This document shows, piece by piece, positions 26,117 through 34,601 of a stretch of 64,000 bases of DNA. The stretch spans positions 488,411-552,410 of the forward strand of contig NC_027866.1 of the NCBI RefSeq assembly GCF_000187245.1, in the 5' to 3' direction. The translations under genes were made by a program, and so were the position numbers. Below the pieces are notes generated by a model. That model did not search any database. It was not told the DNA's origin and saw only the letters and a list, made by a program, of their open reading frames with translations. The DNA is from Ogataea parapolymorpha DL-1. Taxonomy: Eukaryota > Ascomycota > Pichiomycetes > Pichiales > Pichiaceae. Each line of letters opens with the position of its first letter. Position 1 is the first letter of the stretch.

Positions 26117-26890
26117 ATGAAAAGAATTTGGACGCCTTACGTTGACATCATGACATTGGGAATTTCGCAAAGCACCGAGACAAAAGAGGAAGCGACTTTG
26201 AAGAAGTCGCCGTCCATCACCAACATCTCGAAGTTTGCACAGCCGAAACCGCTTCCGATCAGCTTCAATATGAAGATCAGCGAGGAGCTGGCCGAGATCA
26301 AGACGGCATTGACGGACCTGAAAGTGCGTTCGAAGAACAACAACCAGAGTCTCACGAAGCTGAACGAGAATCTGGCGAGATTCAATGAGACAACGGGCGG
26401 CGAGGAGCGGAAAGAGCTCCAGACACTGGTGCAACAACTGCGCGAGGTTGTCGAGGAATTGAGGGCAGGAAAGGAGCCGGGGGAGGCAGAAAAGGAGAAA
26501 CAGGTTACGGATTTTACAAAGGACCAGATAGTGGCAGATCAGAGCTATCTGGAGGCCCTTCGTGCCGAGCAGACGGAACTGCTCCAGAAAAATAAAGCGG
26601 CCACGGAAGAGCTTCTGCGCACAGAATTGGCCGCGTCTCAGCTGCGCGCCAAATGTGTACAGTACACAGCTCATCTGAAGACGCTCCGGAGCGAGTTCAA
26701 GCAGCTCGAGACGGAGAAAGAGCATCTGATCAGCAATCTAGAGCGTGAAAAGCAGAACAGCCACACCCCAAGTAGCCAGAAACTGCTGGATTTGCTCACA
26801 GCAGCATCTCTCGACAACGGTGGTACTATCCGGTCTGGCACGCGCGCAGAAAACAAGGAGAATCACCGCATCTTCAGCTCCGTGTATTAG
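26117..26890 (+). CDS. Coiled-coil protein, function unknown
   Basis: 257 residues from ATG 26117; ATG 26150 (MTLGISQSTETK) is an equally good start given how close the upstream divergent gene is. A short N terminus rich in Ser/Lys/Pro leads to a continuous coiled coil from about residue 60 to 215, with heptad leucines (LAEIKTALTDLKVRSKNNNQ; LQTLVQQLREVVEELRAGKE; LKTLRSEFKQLETEKEHLISNL). The tail is ENKENHRIFSSVY. I do not recognise a family. The composition suits a spindle, septum or vesicle-associated structural protein, but that is speculation. Confidence 0.6.
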   Translation: MKRIWTPYVDIMTLGISQSTETKEEATLKKSPSITNISKFAQPKPLPISFNMKISEELAEIKTALTDLKVRSKNNNQSLTKLNENLARFNETTGGEERKELQTLVQQLREVVEELRAGKEPGEAEKEKQVTDFTKDQIVADQSYLEALRAEQTELLQKNKAATEELLRTELAASQLRAKCVQYTAHLKTLRSEFKQLETEKEHLISNLEREKQNSHTPSSQKLLDLLTAASLDNGGTIRSGTRAENKENHRIFSSVY

Positions 26891-27227
26891 GGTTGACATG
26901 ACAGCTTTTTTTTTTATCAGCTGGCGCTTACGTAACGGAATATGGGCGGTGAGTTCTGGCGAACGGCCGGGAACTCCGTGACCTGTGGAGGAGAGCAAGA
27001 AACAGTGCATGGCGTGACGTCCCCACAAGATTCCCTAGTTAGCCCGCGTTTTTACAGGGCAGGCACAGGGTCCCCAGCAATTTTCTGTCCTGTCAAATCG
27101 TCTCGCCTCGCGCCCCTCCACCCCCCGCACACCACGCGCATATTATATTCCAGGCTTATCTTTATAAATAAATTTGCCTTCCTTCTCTTTAGCAAACAAG
27201 TACTTGTTTTTTAAAGAGGTAAAGGGC
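26891..27227. promoter_or_regulatory. Promoter region of the PSP1-like gene
   Basis: About 337 nt. It contains a C-rich stretch at 27111-27127 including CCCCT (27113-27117, a stress-response-type core) and a TATAAATA at 27163-27170, 58 nt upstream of the ATG at 27228. No RNA gene or conserved ORF was seen. Confidence 0.45.
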
Positions 27228-28793
27228 ATGTCCAGAGCGATCAATTACGACACATTCATAGACCCGGAATCAGCCAGATCATCGTTATCTTTCGAATCGA
27301 ACGGCTCCAACAGCTCCAACATCTTTTCCAATCAGGGAGAATATGATCTCTCTGTAAACAACCTAACCAGTGTTCTATCATACGCCAGCGATATGGACAA
27401 CCACACTTTGAGCGACAAGGATACTATAGCAACGGGCTCAACGGTCACAGGGACTACGAACAACAACAACAATAGCACTGCGCAGACGGGCTTTGTCAAC
27501 CCGTTCGAAATAAACTCTTCCATATGGACTTCTGTGCCGCAACCCGAACCTCGGGGGCCGCAGGATCTACTTTCGCCTTCGTCACATGCGCCAGAGTTTC
27601 CACGGGATCCAATAGTCTCGCCACTTTCCCCATACGCTACTTTAATGAGCCCCCCTTCGGGATCCTCATTTTCTGCCCAGCCTCCATCTCAGGCAGAGTT
27701 CGGGTCGAGACGAACTTCCTATGTTGGAGAGTTTACCACGCATAGCAGGCCATCGACAGGCAGCATCTGGAATTCCAGAGACGACAACAGAAGCTCGATT
27801 GGGTCTGCTGGGAGTCCGCTGCTCAGTTTCCCTAATTTGAGCTCTCCTCCGCAACTGCCCACCGCATGGCAGTCGCCGCCAGCATCAGACTTTGCTGCTC
27901 TTAGACGGTACTCGTACGATGCTGCGCTGGGAGCCGCCACGCAGTCTGGGTCGTCCGGCAGCACGCAGCCCTTACTTCCGGCGCTTCAGCAAAAAAGACA
28001 ATCAGCATCTTCAACTTTTGGGCATGCCCCAGGTTTGGACTTTGTGAAATCACTCGAGCAAAAATCAACAGCGCCAGCGCAACAAACAACTCAATTTCCA
28101 GGAGTACTCAACTTTCAGGACCAATACTCACAAGCATACAAAGAAGCAGATCTATATTTTACATCTCCGTCGCCCGAGTCACTCAACTTGTCGAAGGTGT
28201 TGGAGAACCTAAACACGCAGCAGCTGCCGAAGTTCCCAGGAGGAGGCTTGCCCGGTGTAAAGCTTGTTCTTGTTTGTTTCAAGAGCGGCAGATTGGATGT
28301 GTTCTTCCTTCCGCCAGAGAATCAGAAACTACTGCAGAACATGAAGGTTGGCGAGTTGGTGATTGTGGAGGCTGATAGAGGGCGGGACTTGGGAAAAGTG
28401 GTCAAACTAGATGTGTCGATCGACGAGGCGCGTTTGTTGAAGCTGAAACAGTTCCAAGAGCAGCAAGCGGCCCTCAACCAGGAGAACAACGACAAGCACC
28501 CTGTGCTGCACTTCCCAAAGCCAATAGTGCGCTTTGCGTACCCTAACGAGGTGGCGCAGCTGCTGTTGAAGAAGAGCGACGAGGAGAAGTCGCGCAACGT
28601 GTGCCAGCTGAAGGTGAAGTCGCACGGGCTGGTGATGCAGGTCACAGACGCAGAGTACCAATGGGACCGTCGCAAGCTGACGTTTTACTACCACTCCAAC
28701 GCACGGATTGATTTCAGGGATTTGGTCAAGGAATTATTCAGGATATACAAGACACGGATATGGATGTGCAAGCAGCAAAAAAGAGAGATTTAG
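27228..28793 (+). CDS. PSP1: PSP1-family protein (PSP1/YLR177W)
   Basis: 521 residues from ATG 27228. The first 290 residues are disordered and Ser/Pro/Asn/Gln-rich. A C-terminal PSP1 domain begins near LPGVKLVLVCFKSGRLDVFFLPP, continues through VGELVIVEADRGRDLGKVV, and ends with DRRKLTFYYHSNARIDFRDLVKELFRIYKTRIWMC. The family was named for suppression of DNA polymerase alpha mutants in yeast and is linked to mRNA regulation; the biochemistry is poorly defined. S. cerevisiae has two copies. A promoter with a TATA box precedes it. Confidence 0.85.
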   Translation: MSRAINYDTFIDPESARSSLSFESNGSNSSNIFSNQGEYDLSVNNLTSVLSYASDMDNHTLSDKDTIATGSTVTGTTNNNNNSTAQTGFVNPFEINSSIWTSVPQPEPRGPQDLLSPSSHAPEFPRDPIVSPLSPYATLMSPPSGSSFSAQPPSQAEFGSRRTSYVGEFTTHSRPSTGSIWNSRDDNRSSIGSAGSPLLSFPNLSSPPQLPTAWQSPPASDFAALRRYSYDAALGAATQSGSSGSTQPLLPALQQKRQSASSTFGHAPGLDFVKSLEQKSTAPAQQTTQFPGVLNFQDQYSQAYKEADLYFTSPSPESLNLSKVLENLNTQQLPKFPGGGLPGVKLVLVCFKSGRLDVFFLPPENQKLLQNMKVGELVIVEADRGRDLGKVVKLDVSIDEARLLKLKQFQEQQAALNQENNDKHPVLHFPKPIVRFAYPNEVAQLLLKKSDEEKSRNVCQLKVKSHGLVMQVTDAEYQWDRRKLTFYYHSNARIDFRDLVKELFRIYKTRIWMCKQQKREI

Positions 28794-28879
28794 GATTTTA
28801 GAGATAGACTAGAAAACATGAGTCACGGTTTGAGACTGTCATAGGTTATGGAATAGAATATACGCAAGGTGATGGTTAT

Positions 28880-30007
28880 TCATTTTTTGCTGTAGTGAGC
28901 AGCATACTCCTCGTCGGTCACCTCCATTTCTTTCCAAGTGTGTTGCAAATACGCCTGCAAATCTTTGAGCTTTTCAAAAGCGGCGTCTTTGTCGAACGTC
29001 TCGCCGTTGCTTCTTCTGCGTTCAAACTCCTCGCCGATCGCAATGGCTCTGTCGGAGATGACCTTCATTCTATACGAGATCCACTCTGGGTAGAACTCGT
29101 TGTACATGGAGCCAAAGTTGTTTTCCGGCTTGACTGTCTTGAGCACGCTGGTTTCCGGCTTGGTAGAGTCCTTGGCCCTGTACGAGGTGACAGTAGTAAT
29201 TCTCTCGGTGTAGCCGACCGGCAGCGCTGCCAAATGGGTCAACTTCCTGCCCTGGAGAACCGTGGCCTTACCTTTTGCCGGGCCTGCTGCAGGCACGATC
29301 TCGCCGGAGCCCGTTTTGATGAGTGTCTCGCCGCCAATCATTTCCGTCGTGTCGGAAAGCATCAGCACACACACGAACGGATACGAGTCATTGTGCCAGC
29401 CCACCACGGCCGGGATGTCGGAGTCTGTCTTGTCTGCCAGCGACGATCTTCTTCTGGCGGAGACTTTTTGGTTGAACGCCTCGTCCTCCGAGCGCATGGC
29501 GACGTTGACGTTGGCAACCTCGTAATCCATAATCACCTCGAGCTCGACGCCGGCCATGGCGGAAACAGCAGCAACGGTTTCCGGATGGGTCCAGGCCCTA
29601 TATGTGAACGGACAGGTTGGCTTTGCGTAGCCGCGGATGGTGCAGTCGAGGCCTGTGGTGGAGTTGAACGAAACTCTGGCCCACTGGGAGAACACCTCTT
29701 CGCGCAGGATCTCTGCTCTCATGATTTCGACGGCCTCCTCAGTGAAGAGCGGGAATGGCGCGCTGACGCCGATGTCGGAGATCTGGTCGTCGCACACCGC
29801 GCCCAGCTCTTCCATCGTGGTGCGCTTAACGGTTTGCAGACAGTCTGGGGTGAAAGCGAGGTGTTTTTTAGGGTCGAATTCCACGTTGATGTCAACATTA
29901 TTAAGGGTTTCGCTGATGGGCTTGATTTGCGCCTCATAAGCCTGGGGCAAAATCCTCTTATGGAGGTTGCCCGTCTGGATCTGCTGGAGAAGCTCTGCGG
30001 TTGCCAT
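28880..30007 (-). CDS. 2-oxoglutarate/Fe(II)-dependent dioxygenase-like protein of unknown substrate
   Basis: 375 residues. The double-stranded beta-helix signature is visible: VVGWHNDSYPFVCVLMLSD supplies HxD, GGETLIKTGSGE is the minor strand, and GRKLTHLAALPVGYTERIT supplies the distal His and the 2OG-binding Arg. The N-terminal 150 residues and a charged C-terminal helix are typical of an uncharacterised fungal group, often about 350-400 residues long. No targeting signal is seen. S. cerevisiae has no obvious counterpart. Its upstream region, shared with YOX1, is the longest intergenic stretch here. Confidence 0.78.
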   Translation of the reverse strand: MATAELLQQIQTGNLHKRILPQAYEAQIKPISETLNNVDINVEFDPKKHLAFTPDCLQTVKRTTMEELGAVCDDQISDIGVSAPFPLFTEEAVEIMRAEILREEVFSQWARVSFNSTTGLDCTIRGYAKPTCPFTYRAWTHPETVAAVSAMAGVELEVIMDYEVANVNVAMRSEDEAFNQKVSARRRSSLADKTDSDIPAVVGWHNDSYPFVCVLMLSDTTEMIGGETLIKTGSGEIVPAAGPAKGKATVLQGRKLTHLAALPVGYTERITTVTSYRAKDSTKPETSVLKTVKPENNFGSMYNEFYPEWISYRMKVISDRAIAIGEEFERRRSNGETFDKDAAFEKLKDLQAYLQHTWKEMEVTDEEYAAHYSKK

Positions 30008-30920
30008 TGGTGCTGGAAGGGGAGAGAGAGGGTGTATTTATAATGGTAGCAGCGCTGCGAAATAGTTGCCTAATCTGGAAACTGCCCCAGAGATAAGGGC
30101 GGATTGCTGGGTGTGCAATCTGGAACAGGAACGGTTCGGTTTTGCTCGGTCGTAAGAACAATAGCGCCTACAATAGGAAGATGATGGAGATATCTATCAG
30201 CGTTGGTGTGTCTGTGACAAGCAATCAGAGCTGGAGGAGCAAGGCGAGGAAAGCCGAGCAGGCAGATTGGCCGCAGTTTTGAAAGGAAAATAACCAGACA
30301 GAACGGAATGCCGCGAAAGGAATGCTGGGAGTATTGCGCAGAATCGGAATTACTGGCTGGAAGGAATATATTTATACAAGATTAAACAGACCGGTTGGCT
30401 GGCCAGAGGATTAGAGCGAGATATTCCGCGGTGCTATCTACAAAAAAAGCATCTCTGCACCGCAAAGGTTTTTATGTTGACATTTTGATACATCCTTACA
30501 CCACGACGAATTTCTTTGTTGAGCTAGGCAGTGCAGCCCGGACATGGTGCCCCTGTGACATTCTCGCTTTGGCAAAGTGCGTCTGCTGCCCATTTCCCAC
30601 ATTTGTATGTATGCTGCAAATTAGTTCCCGTTTCATCGCCCTTTGCTGGCACGCGTCCGCTCGGCCTCCTAATGAAGCCCCTTCGAACGCGTTCGCTATT
30701 CCTGCAGCTATATTAAACACGGTTCTATTCGAATCATGGCCGAAAATAGAAATGAAATGTCGAAATATAATAAAACTGCTGCATGCCGCGCGCCGCAACT
30801 TCCGTTTCCAGCAAAGTCTAATTACAACTCATTCGCTCTTTGTGTACACTTTCGAGGTTCAATCACAGGAGGCCTTCAACATATATAAACAACAAAAAAA
30901 TCCAGCTGTTGCTAAAATCC
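30008..30920. promoter_or_regulatory. Long divergent promoter region between the dioxygenase and YOX1-like genes
   Basis: About 913 nt, by far the longest gap in the window. On the minus strand a TATAAATA lies about 26-33 nt upstream of the dioxygenase ATG. On the plus strand TATATAAA at 30882-30889 lies 32 nt upstream of the YOX1 ATG. Two ACGCGT boxes are annotated separately. A 178-codon plus-strand open frame at 30395-30931 is Cys/aromatic-rich without family likeness, overlaps the TATA box, and is not called. Confidence 0.5.
30651..30692. promoter_or_regulatory. Pair of MluI cell-cycle boxes upstream of the YOX1-like gene
   Basis: ACGCGT occurs at 30651-30656 and again at 30687-30692, the second inside the palindrome CGAACGCGTTCG. 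They lie about 230-270 bp upstream of the YOX1 ATG. ACGCGT is the core bound by the MBF (Mbp1-Swi6) G1/S factor; YOX1 is a cell-cycle-regulated gene in S. cerevisiae. Confidence 0.55.
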
Positions 30921-32009
30921 ATGTCTGTTAACGTGTCTAGACCTACCAGATCGAACTCTGATCCGTCACCAGCCCGTCAAACAAGGTTGCCGCCTTTGAG
31001 TTCGCTCCTTAACCACTCCCCAGTGCGCTCCCAAGTGCGGCCGGGAAATACGCCATCCCACAAGATGGTGCTTCCGCCACTTGAGCATATCACGTCGAGT
31101 CCCAGCTACAAGCGGTCTAACTCATTCCCATTGTACAATAGCCCCGTCACTCCCGTGGCGAACCGTGTGCTACCACCCCCACCTCCAATGTTTTCGCAGA
31201 CACCCGCGCTACGCGCACAGCCTCCAAGACAATTCGCCGTTACTCCACACAAGCCAGAAAGACAAATGGCAAAATCGCCGCCAAGTGAGGGCAAGAGCTT
31301 TGCCTTCATTTCGCATTCGGTCTCCACGTTTCTGTCCTCCGAGCCGGACATCGACAATGCCCGTCTCGCCAGACGCAAAAGAAGAAGAACGTCCCCCGCC
31401 GAACTGGCCATTTTACAGGCAGAGTTCGAAAAAGGAAATACCCCCAACAAGATGAGAAGAATTGAGATTGCGCGCAAGGTTGACATGACCGAGAAAGCAG
31501 TGCAGATCTGGTTCCAGAACAAAAGACAGTCGCTACGCAAAAATAATCAGAGCATTAAGGAGGTGGTGCTGGACATCCCCAAGAGACAGGACCTGGACCA
31601 GCAGCTCATGTCGGCAGAGGACCTGTCCACCGTCGACACTAGCGTGGAGGACGACTCTGCAACCTCTGTGGAGTCGTCGCCGGCCTCGTCTCCAAGGAAC
31701 GAAAACCTGCCACCAAAAGGCATTTTCCTGACGCCAATGAAGACACCGGTGCGCAAGAACGTGCCGCAAAGCACGCCGAGCTCTGCCACCATGACGTTCA
31801 AGTTCAAAGCCAGCGATCTGGGGCTGGCAACGCCAATGACCCAGACACTGCATAAAAGACAGAAGCCAGTTATGAGGATGAACGTCAACAAGAAGCTGGG
31901 AAATGTGTTGAAGGACAGCACGAACACTGCACACGCAAAGCAGAGCGGCAAGACAGACATTGAATGTGTGGAAAACCTGCTGAGTTTGAAAAGTCAAACT
32001 CCGGTGTAG
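30921..32009 (+). CDS. YOX1: Homeodomain repressor of the YOX1/YHP1 type
   Basis: 362 residues from ATG 30921. A Pro/Ser-rich N terminus precedes a homeodomain at about residues 151-210 ([45 protein letters not shown]). Pro/Thr-rich sequence with TP and SP sites ([11 protein letters not shown]) follows, probably CDK targets. Yox1 and Yhp1 repress Mcm1-dependent early cell-cycle-box genes in S. cerevisiae. Here a single copy lies next to RPS18 and YML6, matching both YML025-027 (YOX1) and YDR450-451 (YHP1). Confidence 0.88.
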   Translation: MSVNVSRPTRSNSDPSPARQTRLPPLSSLLNHSPVRSQVRPGNTPSHKMVLPPLEHITSSPSYKRSNSFPLYNSPVTPVANRVLPPPPPMFSQTPALRAQPPRQFAVTPHKPERQMAKSPPSEGKSFAFISHSVSTFLSSEPDIDNARLARRKRRRTSPAELAILQAEFEKGNTPNKMRRIEIARKVDMTEKAVQIWFQNKRQSLRKNNQSIKEVVLDIPKRQDLDQQLMSAEDLSTVDTSVEDDSATSVESSPASSPRNENLPPKGIFLTPMKTPVRKNVPQSTPSSATMTFKFKASDLGLATPMTQTLHKRQKPVMRMNVNKKLGNVLKDSTNTAHAKQSGKTDIECVENLLSLKSQTPV

Positions 32010-32173
32010 AGGATATGACGAGTTATGATATATATAAAGGAAGCATAATTAAATTATTTTTCTCAGTATAACGGTGCTACATCGCCAGCTACACATCAAC
32101 ATCTACTTGTCTCATAGTTTCCACTATATTATCACATATTTATGCTAGCTGCACTCACTTGCCTGCTCGCCGC

Positions 32174-32626
32174 TCAAGGTCCAGCAATCTTACCTCTTCT
32201 ACCAGTGGTCTTGGTGTGTTGACCTCTAACTCTGAGTCTCCAGGAGTGTCTCAAACCACGGTGAGCTCTCATTCTCTTCAATCTCTCCAAGTCTTCTCTC
32301 AACTTGCTCTCCAAGTTGTTGGCAAGAACGTGGTAGTCCTTTCCGTCAACAACGTCGGCCTGTCTGTTCAAGAACCAAGCTGGAATCTTGTATTGGGTTG
32401 GGTTTTGCATGATGGTGACGATTCTCTCCAATTCTTCTTGGGTCAGCTCACCAGCTCTCTTGGAAAGATCAACATCGGCTTTCTTGCAGACCAAGTTGGC
32501 GTATCTTCTACCGACACCTCTGATGGTGGTCAGGGCGTACATAACCTTGATTCTTCCGTCAACGTTGGTGTTGAGGAGACGCAAAATGTGCTGGAACGAG
32601 CCAGATTCTTGAACAACGAGTCCCAT
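32174..32626 (-). CDS. RPS18: 40S ribosomal protein uS13 (RPS18)
   Basis: 150 residues (S. cerevisiae 146), beginning [19 protein letters not shown] and nearly identical to yeast Rps18 through [34 protein letters not shown] and [22 protein letters not shown]. The C terminus is odd. After GRRG the family normally continues with a VGVSKK-like basic tail near the P-site tRNA, but here it reads KIAGP and stops. No intron is needed, unlike S. cerevisiae. A TCACGTGA box lies 75 bp upstream. Confidence 0.95.
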   Translation of the reverse strand: MGLVVQESGSFQHILRLLNTNVDGRIKVMYALTTIRGVGRRYANLVCKKADVDLSKRAGELTQEELERIVTIMQNPTQYKIPAWFLNRQADVVDGKDYHVLANNLESKLREDLERLKRMRAHRGLRHSWRLRVRGQHTKTTGRRGKIAGP

Positions 32627-32700
32627 GGTGATGTATTAAAGTTACAATTTTTCATGGACTAAAAATTTTAATTATAAAAAAAACCCTGCCCTGTACTGTG

Positions 32701-32708
32701 TCACGTGA
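32701..32708. promoter_or_regulatory. TCACGTGA (Cbf1-type E-box) upstream of RPS18
   Basis: The same octamer as in the RPS17 promoter, 75 bp upstream of the RPS18 ATG and 20 bp past the YML6 stop. The promoter is squeezed into about 100 bp. AACCCTG near 32683 next to it could be a degenerate Tbf1-like site. Confidence 0.6.
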
Positions 32709-32727
32709 TTCCACCAAACGTTCCTAT

Positions 32728-33516
32728 CTACAAAATGTGTTTGGTGTACTTGGCAGCGAAATACACAAGGGCGTCCTTTGAGACCACCAGACGGTCTGCC
32801 TTCAGCAGGTCTCTTACCTCGACGTCCTCTTTGCGCAGAATCCGCACCTTGTCGCTGTATTTGCTCACCGCCTTGGCCAGATTGGCTTCCGGATCGTATT
32901 CCCCAGGAATAAATAGCACGTTCAGCTTGCTGAACCCGTGCTTCGCCACAAAAGTATCGAGCGCGCGGGGATGACTGTGTGTCAGCTCCAGGTTGAACGA
33001 GTCGCCCGGAAGCAGCTCGGACCCGGCTGCTTCGTGCTCTCCAACGACAAACAATTTGCCCGCCTTGTAGGCCGAGCTCAATGCTATCCGGTATGCCATG
33101 TCGTAAACCTTCTGGGGCAGGTCCGTGCTGAAGTCATTAGGGGCCGTGCGGGCCAAAGCATATGCTCCACGGAATCTGATCGGCGAGTTTGCATCTCCCA
33201 CTCTGGCCCGTCCAGAACCCTTCTGCGGCAGCAATTTGTGTCTGGAAAACTTGTGGTCGCTTCTCCCCGGCGGGTTGGACGCTCCCACACGTTTGTTGTC
33301 TAGTTCCATGACCACGGCAAGCCATAGGACGTCTCTTCTGATCGGAGCATTGAGGAAAGCGTTGTGAACGGGGAACACAGCATGCGGTTCGAGCGACGGG
33401 AATGCGCGCAACGTGGCCAGCGTGTACGTTGGCGGGACGGCCTTGTGGGGGAATTTTGACTCTGCTGCGGTCGCCAGGCCGCGGACGAACACGCCCAATT
33501 TCGAGACAAAAGACAT
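32728..33516 (-). CDS. YML6: Mitochondrial large-subunit ribosomal protein uL4m (YML6)
   Basis: 262 residues from ATG 33516 (MSFVSKLGVFVRGLATAAES, a presequence). The ribosomal L4 core is clear: FPVHNAFLNAPIRRDVLWLAVV, then the RNA-binding loop KLLPQKGSGRARVGDANSPIRFRGAYA. Longer N-terminal reading is possible but lacks conservation. Synteny supports the call: S. cerevisiae YML6 (YML025C) sits between RPS17A and RPS18B. It diverges from PHO80 across 98 bp. Confidence 0.92.
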   Translation of the reverse strand: MSFVSKLGVFVRGLATAAESKFPHKAVPPTYTLATLRAFPSLEPHAVFPVHNAFLNAPIRRDVLWLAVVMELDNKRVGASNPPGRSDHKFSRHKLLPQKGSGRARVGDANSPIRFRGAYALARTAPNDFSTDLPQKVYDMAYRIALSSAYKAGKLFVVGEHEAAGSELLPGDSFNLELTHSHPRALDTFVAKHGFSKLNVLFIPGEYDPEANLAKAVSKYSDKVRILRKEDVEVRDLLKADRLVVSKDALVYFAAKYTKHIL

Positions 33517-33614
33517 TAATGTGTTGAAAATAATTAAATATTTTTTAATTAAAACACTCGGTGCAAAGGTGAGCCCGTATAGATTGACTTTTTTAACTCT
33601 CTGGGTAAAACACC

Positions 33615-34496
33615 ATGACTTCGCAGCCGCACAGGTCCAAAAGACCGCCCATTGTGATCCCTCCGCCGCCCGTGGGTGCCGACGAGCCCACTCCAACTCC
33701 CGCAACCTACCGCACGCTCCCGCAAAAGTTCATACACTGTCCCAAAGACGACCTCATAGTGATCATATCGCGCATGCTTTCCTCGCTCATTTCCATCAAC
33801 GACCAGCAAATCTCGTCGGACATCAACCAGCAGTCGCTCACGCGTTTTCATTCGCGTTCACCGCCACAAATCTCGCTCTACTCTTATCTTTCCAGACTTT
33901 CCCATTATTCGTCTCTGGAGAATTCCGTTCTCATAACTAGCATTTATTACATTGATTTACTCAGCATGTGTTATCCCATATTTGCAGTCAATTCTCTCAC
34001 AGTGCACCGTTTTTTGCTGACGGCGACGACGGTGGCTTCCAAAGCGCTCTGCGACAGTTTTTGCTCCAATAGCCATTATGCCAAAGTAGGGGGTGTGAAC
34101 TTGATGGAGCTCAACGTGCTGGAGACAGAGTTTCTCAACAAAGTCGGGTACCGCGTGGTTCCCCGAGACTTCAACTACGATAGACTACAGGAAAGGAAAA
34201 GCAGCACTGGGACGCTGGACACGGATTATTTGAAGAAGGTCAAGCTGGGCATCGAGAACGCCTCGGAGGTGCTTGATCTGTATTATAAACGGATGGTTAT
34301 GCTTGTCGGCGCGCGCGATAACGGCACTGTCGGGTGTCACGACGACGTGGAGTACGAACTTGCTCCAGAAGCAGGTGGGAGCGAGGAGTGCAAGGCTGGC
34401 GACAAAACGCAGACGGGACTGACGGACGCCGGCAGACGAAAGTTACGCAAACTCGAAAAACCGGATACAAATGGCGACCAGGATTCCGCTAAATAA
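33615..34496 (+). CDS. PHO80: PHO80-like cyclin of the phosphate pathway
   Basis: 293 residues, matching S. cerevisiae Pho80 in length. A Pro-rich N terminus is followed by a Pho80-type cyclin fold: DLIVIISRMLSSLISIND, SRSPPQISLYSYLSRL, SVLITSIYYIDLL, HRFLLTATTVASKALCDSF and LNVLETEFLNKVGYRVVP. Pho80 pairs with the Pho85 kinase and inactivates the Pho4 factor when phosphate is sufficient. The charged C-terminal 70 residues are not conserved. Confidence 0.9.
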   Translation: MTSQPHRSKRPPIVIPPPPVGADEPTPTPATYRTLPQKFIHCPKDDLIVIISRMLSSLISINDQQISSDINQQSLTRFHSRSPPQISLYSYLSRLSHYSSLENSVLITSIYYIDLLSMCYPIFAVNSLTVHRFLLTATTVASKALCDSFCSNSHYAKVGGVNLMELNVLETEFLNKVGYRVVPRDFNYDRLQERKSSTGTLDTDYLKKVKLGIENASEVLDLYYKRMVMLVGARDNGTVGCHDDVEYELAPEAGGSEECKAGDKTQTGLTDAGRRKLRKLEKPDTNGDQDSAK

Positions 34497-34601
34497 CTAG
34501 AATTATTTATCAGTAAACTTTTAATTGTTGCTAGCCTTTTTATTTGATTATCTGGGGAAATTAAAAATATTCGATAATAAAAAAAGTCCTTTCAAAAATT
34601 G

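Noticed and set aside
28895..30043. 382-codon frame antisense to the dioxygenase gene
   Set aside because: The opposite strand encodes an intact Fe(II)/2OG-binding domain; the antisense product has no recognisable features.
30395..30931. 178-codon open frame in the long dioxygenase/YOX1 gap
   Set aside because: It overlaps the YOX1 TATA box and start, has an odd Cys/His/aromatic composition and no recognisable family, so chance is likelier.
32143..32187. A 3' intron in RPS18 beginning at GTAAGA
   Set aside because: No downstream acceptor yields the family tail, and no YTNAY branch point lies at the spacing seen in the other introns.
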